From: a virus
IMG/VR virus record: IMGVR_UViG_3300027418_000016
Location: 1 to 44,098 of that record
Length of the DNA stretch: 44,098 nucleotides
Reading direction: 5' to 3' (one strand)
Position 1 is the stretch's first letter. Each line of letters opens with the position of its first letter. This document shows, in pieces, positions 40,452 to 44,098 of the stretch. The position numbers and the translations under genes are program-made. The notes below the pieces were generated by a model. The model was not told where the DNA came from. It made no database searches and saw only the letters and a program-made list of their open reading frames with translations.

Positions 40452-43331
40452 TTAACTAAATGTTGTTGTTATTGATGTAACCGGTGATGGGTCTCCTTTG
40501 TATCTTACGATTACATATATGTTAGTATAAGTTGCGTTCAATGTCATACCATCACCATTTCTCAAAGGTAGTGTGTAAGTCGTTGTTGATAATGAACCAC
40601 CGGTATTACCATATAAGTCAAAATTTGCACCGAATGGGTTTTGGCCATCTGTGTTTGCAGTTTTGGTTGCTGTAAAGTTATCCGTTAAGTTGGATGGGTC
40701 ATATATTCTTGCAGGTGTATAAATTGTATTCTTAGATGACTCAAATAAGATACCTACTGCTACCGAATTGTCCGTTGTTGCTCCCCAATTTACTAATGTT
40801 TTTCCTAAATTTAAAGTCATAGAAGTTTTAGTTCCTGATGTTGTAAATTTACGAATATAATATTTGTAAGTTTTAGTTGCATCTGGGTCACCTAACCAAT
40901 ATCCATAAGTTCCACCTGGTTTTACTAAATATCCTGGTTTCACTTGTAAGTCATTTCCGGTTAAGTTATAATACGCTACTGAAGTTGTTGTTGCAGTTCC
41001 GTTGAATGCTAATACATTATCTGCTAATTGTATTCTATAACTTTCTCCTGTAAATGACTCTATTAATGTAGTCGAACTATCTCCACCTTGTGTTCTTGTA
41101 TAATATGCTAATGAACCACTACCTACGGGATGTCCAAAATCTCCTGCAGTATGATAATTAAATGTATTTACTTTTGTAACCGCAGTACCATTATTATAGT
41201 TTTGTCCGTTGACTGTTGCAGTCCAAGTTGTTGGAGTAAATGAAGTTTGACCTATGTTTGTAATATTTGCCGTACCACCAAATGTATATAATCCGTTCAA
41301 TCTAACTACATCCGTTTCAAATGGAATTGTAGAAGTTGTTCTAACTGTTGTGTTTGTAGTATCAAAAACACCATTTGCAGTTGATATTGTTCCTCCCGAT
41401 GTTGCAACTGAGTTTACACCTGATGTTGCTGCTACACCTGTACCACTTAATGCAATTGAACCAACTGTTCCGTTATAGAATAGTGGGTTAAATAAATTTG
41501 TTACTGATGATGATATAGTATAAGTAGAAGTTAATAAATAAGGTGCTCCACTTAATGAACGAGATGTTGCTGATACACTAACTAATGTTGTACTACCCGT
41601 TAGTGATGTTTGAACAGGAACGTTTGTTGAGATTGTAGTTAATGGTGCCCAAAATACTTCCGTACCATTTGCTACTATTGCAGTTGAATATCCACTACTA
41701 CCACTTGCTATTTGAATAGATGATGATATATGATAATATCCACTTGCACTTACTGCTGTTGCTGAACCACTATAAAGAGATTGACCTAATGCCGACGCAA
41801 ATTTTCCATCTTGATATCCAGGAGGAATAACCGCAGGATTTACAGTATTAATTAATGCCAATGTTACACCACTCGTTGTACCTGCTCCTGTTTGTGTTAT
41901 ATTTACAATTGAAGATGAGGTTGCAGTAGATGTTTTGGTACTATTATCCATAAAACGGAAAGTAAATGAACCACTTACTTTAAAGTTTGTAGCTACTCCA
42001 CTACTTAATACACCTAATCCAAATAATTGTGAGTCTAATGATGAGGTTGCAGTGGTTGTACCAGCTGCTACCGATGTATAATTATATCCGTAATTTGCTG
42101 TATAAATTGGAGTAACTCCACTAAAAATTGTAGAACCTGCAGTTGCAAATCCTTTACCATTTAAATATGTAATTGTTGTATTGGTAGAAGTTTGTGGAAT
42201 TCTACCTGTCAATGCCGTGCCTGTTGTTGTGTTTTGTGCAGTTGCCGTTACTGAACTTAATGTTCTTGTATTTGGTGATGCGTCCGGTGCTGACGATGAT
42301 AATAAACCTGCAACAAATCTTAAAATCTCAGATACATTTGTTTCTGATGTGAAATTATTAAAATAAGAACCATTCAAATTACTTTGCCATGCATTTGCCG
42401 TAGGAATACCAACTGTTACATTATCTGGGTCGATTGTTCCACTTACTTTTAAACTACCTGTAATTTCTATATTATTAGTTGTTGCAAAAACTGAACCTGT
42501 TTGAAGGAATATACCTGTATTAGCTTCTATACTTTGATTTATAGATGATAAACTTGCACTAACTGATGAACTTAAACTTGTAATCGATGCTACACTTCCA
42601 CTTAAAGTTTCTGCAATTGATGTACTAATTGAAGATGATATTAAAGCTTGTGATGATGATAATGATGCACTAACTATTGCAACTTCTATATCCGTTGCTA
42701 TTACTGATAATGAACTACTTAACGATGCACTTACAATATTAACGATGGATTGAGAAATTGAAGAACTTAATGATGTTATACTTGCGTTACTTGCAGATAT
42801 TGATGTTGCAATTGATGAACTTAATATCGTTTCGGCTGCTTGACTTGCACTAAATGAAGTTGCTACCGAAGAACTTAATGTAATTTGTGATGCATTACTT
42901 GCACTAAATGATGTTGCAACTGACGAACTAAAATCTCCCGTTACACTTGCTATACTTGCATTACTTGCACTAAATGAAGTTGCAACTGACGAACTAAATG
43001 CACTAATGTTACCTGTTAAGTTGATTGCAGTATTACCATCACTACCTAACAAATATAAAGTTCCACTACCACTATCGTAATAAGGAACTCCATTTACTAA
43101 ACCACCATAAGTCGATGCCGGGAATACATTTGGTGCCGAACTACCTATTATAAATCTATTGGTAGCTTGAACCGAACCACTTTCAGTTGCTGCAAATAGA
43201 ATAGCTGAACCATTTGAAGATGTAATATTTGACGAACCGGTTACAATTAAAATTTCACCCTTTTTGAGTGAACCCGTAATATTGGATAACCTTTCTAACG
43301 CACCCCTTTTATGTTGTATTAATTGAGCCAT
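40452..43331 (-). CDS. Tail fibre/baseplate-associated protein, 959 aa
   Basis: N-terminal 130 residues (LIQHKRGALERLSNITGSLK, KGEILIVTGSSN, AATESGSVQATNRFIIGS, YYDSGSGTLYLLGSDGNTA) match the 1253-residue fibre. Residues about 115-300 are repeats of SSSVATSFSASNAS type, a probable helical shaft. From about 330 to the end the sequence is non-repetitive and beta-rich, with VFWAPLTTISTNVPVQ, GDFGHPVGSGSLAYYTRTQG, YKYYIRKFTTSGTK, and a final YTLPLRNGDGMTLNATYTNI and VIVRYKGDPSP. The globular C-terminal 600 residues are too large and unlike S74 or LamG; they may form a baseplate-proximal or receptor-binding domain. An ATATTTATA box lies 21 bases before the start. Confidence 0.75.
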   Translation of the reverse strand: MAQLIQHKRGALERLSNITGSLKKGEILIVTGSSNITSSNGSAILFAATESGSVQATNRFIIGSSAPNVFPASTYGGLVNGVPYYDSGSGTLYLLGSDGNTAINLTGNISAFSSSVATSFSASNASIASVTGDFSSSVATSFSASNASQITLSSSVATSFSASQAAETILSSSIATSISASNASITSLSSSISQSIVNIVSASLSSSLSVIATDIEVAIVSASLSSSQALISSSISTSIAETLSGSVASITSLSSSVSASLSSINQSIEANTGIFLQTGSVFATTNNIEITGSLKVSGTIDPDNVTVGIPTANAWQSNLNGSYFNNFTSETNVSEILRFVAGLLSSSAPDASPNTRTLSSVTATAQNTTTGTALTGRIPQTSTNTTITYLNGKGFATAGSTIFSGVTPIYTANYGYNYTSVAAGTTTATSSLDSQLFGLGVLSSGVATNFKVSGSFTFRFMDNSTKTSTATSSSIVNITQTGAGTTSGVTLALINTVNPAVIPPGYQDGKFASALGQSLYSGSATAVSASGYYHISSSIQIASGSSGYSTAIVANGTEVFWAPLTTISTNVPVQTSLTGSTTLVSVSATSRSLSGAPYLLTSTYTISSSVTNLFNPLFYNGTVGSIALSGTGVAATSGVNSVATSGGTISTANGVFDTTNTTVRTTSTIPFETDVVRLNGLYTFGGTANITNIGQTSFTPTTWTATVNGQNYNNGTAVTKVNTFNYHTAGDFGHPVGSGSLAYYTRTQGGDSSTTLIESFTGESYRIQLADNVLAFNGTATTTSVAYYNLTGNDLQVKPGYLVKPGGTYGYWLGDPDATKTYKYYIRKFTTSGTKTSMTLNLGKTLVNWGATTDNSVAVGILFESSKNTIYTPARIYDPSNLTDNFTATKTANTDGQNPFGANFDLYGNTGGSLSTTTYTLPLRNGDGMTLNATYTNIYVIVRYKGDPSPVTSITTTFS

Positions 43332-43352
43332 CTATTTATTCGTAATATTGTT

Positions 43353-43361
43353 TATAAATAT
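43353..43361 (-). promoter_or_regulatory. ATATTTATA box (putative phage late promoter element)
   Basis: Exact match 21 bases before the start of the 959-residue fibre. Confidence 0.45.
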
Positions 43362-43373
43362 GAATTTTTATTA

Positions 43374-43733
43374 TTAAAACTCACCCTGGTCAATAATAGC
43401 AGATGCCGTTTGATAAACCTCCACATCGGTTGCAAATATATCTGCCAATGATGCGGTGTAAGAATGGAATGAACCGGTTGTTACAAATCCAGTTCCTGCT
43501 GCAACTACACTAATGGTTGCCGCAATTGAAGAACTTATTACTGACACTTCTAAGTCTGTTGCTAATTGATTATATCCTGATGCTGATATTAATAAAACTT
43601 GTGCAGATGATGAAATAAGTCCTGCTGCATCTATAATTTCATATACCGATGCACTAAAGTCTTGTCCAACTGATGCTGCGGTACTCAATGCAGAACCACT
43701 CTCTATTTGTTTTAATCTTATTAAACTTGCCAT
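43374..43733 (-). CDS. Small fibre-associated protein, 119 aa
   Basis: Starts ASLIRLKQIESGSALSTAAS, a short version of the I/L-K/R-R module of the fibres. It then has LISSSAQVLLISASGYNQLA and ends FATDVEVYQTASAIIDQGEF. The last motif is shared with the 253-residue protein at 39685. Ser/Ala-rich and probably helical. It could be a connector between fibre proteins. The start codon lies only 4 bases after an ATATTTATA box, so if that is a promoter the message is nearly leaderless. Confidence 0.62.
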   Translation of the reverse strand: MASLIRLKQIESGSALSTAASVGQDFSASVYEIIDAAGLISSSAQVLLISASGYNQLATDLEVSVISSSIAATISVVAAGTGFVTTGSFHSYTASLADIFATDVEVYQTASAIIDQGEF

Positions 43734-43737
43734 ATCC

Positions 43738-43746
43738 TATAAATAT
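43738..43746 (-). promoter_or_regulatory. ATATTTATA box four bases before a start codon
   Basis: Exact match, in the 16-base gap before the 119-residue gene. If a -10-like element, transcription would begin about at the ATG and give a leaderless message. Otherwise the motif acts at another level. Confidence 0.4.
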
Positions 43747-43749
43747 CTT

Positions 43750-44098
43750 TTATTCTTTTAACTTACCCATAACATAAATATCATTTATAGTTACATTATC
43801 GTAATCTATGTATTGTTCATTTAAAGTTATTACTACATTATTTCCAACTTCTTCAATTTTATAATTTCCTGGAATATGTAAACCAAATACCAATACTTCA
43901 AAATTATTAGGTGATGCACCTTCCGTTCCGTAATCCAAACTGGCACTATATATCGTTAATGTATTTGCATTATTGTCAAACACATCAACATTTCTTTGTA
44001 CATATCTTGCACTATTTTCTAATATTTCTTGGTGGAAATCCGATATAGTTGTTTTATTATTTACTAATTTAATTGGATTTGGATTAGATTTTGTTTTA
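43750..44098 (-). CDS. Hypothetical virion protein, 5' end cut by window edge
   Basis: The frame is open from the window edge to a stop at 43750, so the GTG at 43981-43983 is not the true start. The extra 38 codons read KTKSNPNPIKLVNNKTTISD, then FHQEILENSARYVQRNVDV, which continue naturally into FDNNANTLTIYSASLDYG. The C-terminal part is beta-rich (NNFEVLVFGLHIPGNYKIEE, VGNNVVITLNEQYIDYDNVT) and ends YVMGKLKE. At least 115 residues are present. I do not recognise the family; the position next to fibre and connector genes suggests a structural protein. Confidence 0.65.
   Translation of the reverse strand, partial: KTKSNPNPIKLVNNKTTISDFHQEILENSARYVQRNVDVFDNNANTLTIYSASLDYGTEGASPNNFEVLVFGLHIPGNYKIEEVGNNVVITLNEQYIDYDNVTINDIYVMGKLKE

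Noticed and set aside
280-43746. T4 late promoters, because the plus strand reads TATAAATA at many gaps.
   Set aside because: All copies read TATAAATA only on the strand opposite to the genes. In the coding direction the motif is TATTTATA, so a T4-type late promoter would point the wrong way.

Overview
The window is a late-gene block of an AT-rich, contractile-tailed, distantly T4-like phage (Caudoviricetes, myovirus morphology). Every convincing gene lies on the minus strand, so the order of transcription runs from high to low coordinates. The contractile-tail assignment rests on a sheath protein (gp18 type), a tail tube protein (gp19), a gp26/gp51-type tail assembly pair, a tape measure, a tube initiator (gp48/gp54) and a LysM wedge protein (gp53). 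A Bacteroidota host is an inference from three things: start codons generally lack Shine-Dalgarno sequences, the base composition is very AT-rich, and a TTTG-N20-TATATTTG promoter precedes the polymerase gene. I see no tRNA, CRISPR array, integrase or insertion sequence, and no gene-free stretch longer than about 170 bases.

Layout from high to low coordinates. 43.98-32.3 kb and 29.8-23.0 kb: a very large tail-fibre and adhesin region. Its long Ser/Thr/Gly/Asn-rich fibres share an N-terminal module, the short repeat VSGSSQ(I/V) and other cassettes. Two of them end in self-cleaving peptidase S74 chaperone domains. Between them (32.3-29.8 kb) sits a cassette of small adhesins: two LamG-like proteins, one protein closely resembling an animal fibrinogen-related (ficolin-type) domain, and a small unknown. 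23.0-20.3 kb: a glycosyltransferase, then a virion protein with an intein-like Hint domain inserted between an N-terminal region and a C-terminal LamG domain. 20.2-8.2 kb: the tail and baseplate operon, namely sheath, tube, terminator, gp26-like/gp51-like overlapping pair, small protein, tape measure, tube initiator, gp53-like, hub-like and a small structural protein.

8.07-6.8 kb: a polymerase-only family A DNA polymerase behind a host-like promoter. 6.75-1.49 kb: unknown proteins whose N-termini look like T4 capsid-targeting sequences, suggesting proteins packaged inside the head; one resembles the TraB/ChaN/EreA fold. 1.46-0.3 kb: small accessory genes, including a DUF3310 protein and a four-cysteine protein. 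The low-coordinate end holds the start of a gp32-like single-stranded DNA binding protein behind a 130-base leader.

The most interesting points are the Hint-LamG virion protein, the phage fibrinogen-like domain, a probable +1 (or -2) programmed frameshift joining the gp26-like and gp51-like frames at a run of seven T, and an intergenic 9-mer, sense-strand ATATTTATA. That 9-mer occurs exactly twelve times, with two close variants, upstream of late genes and directly after both strong terminators; it is probably a phage-specific late promoter.
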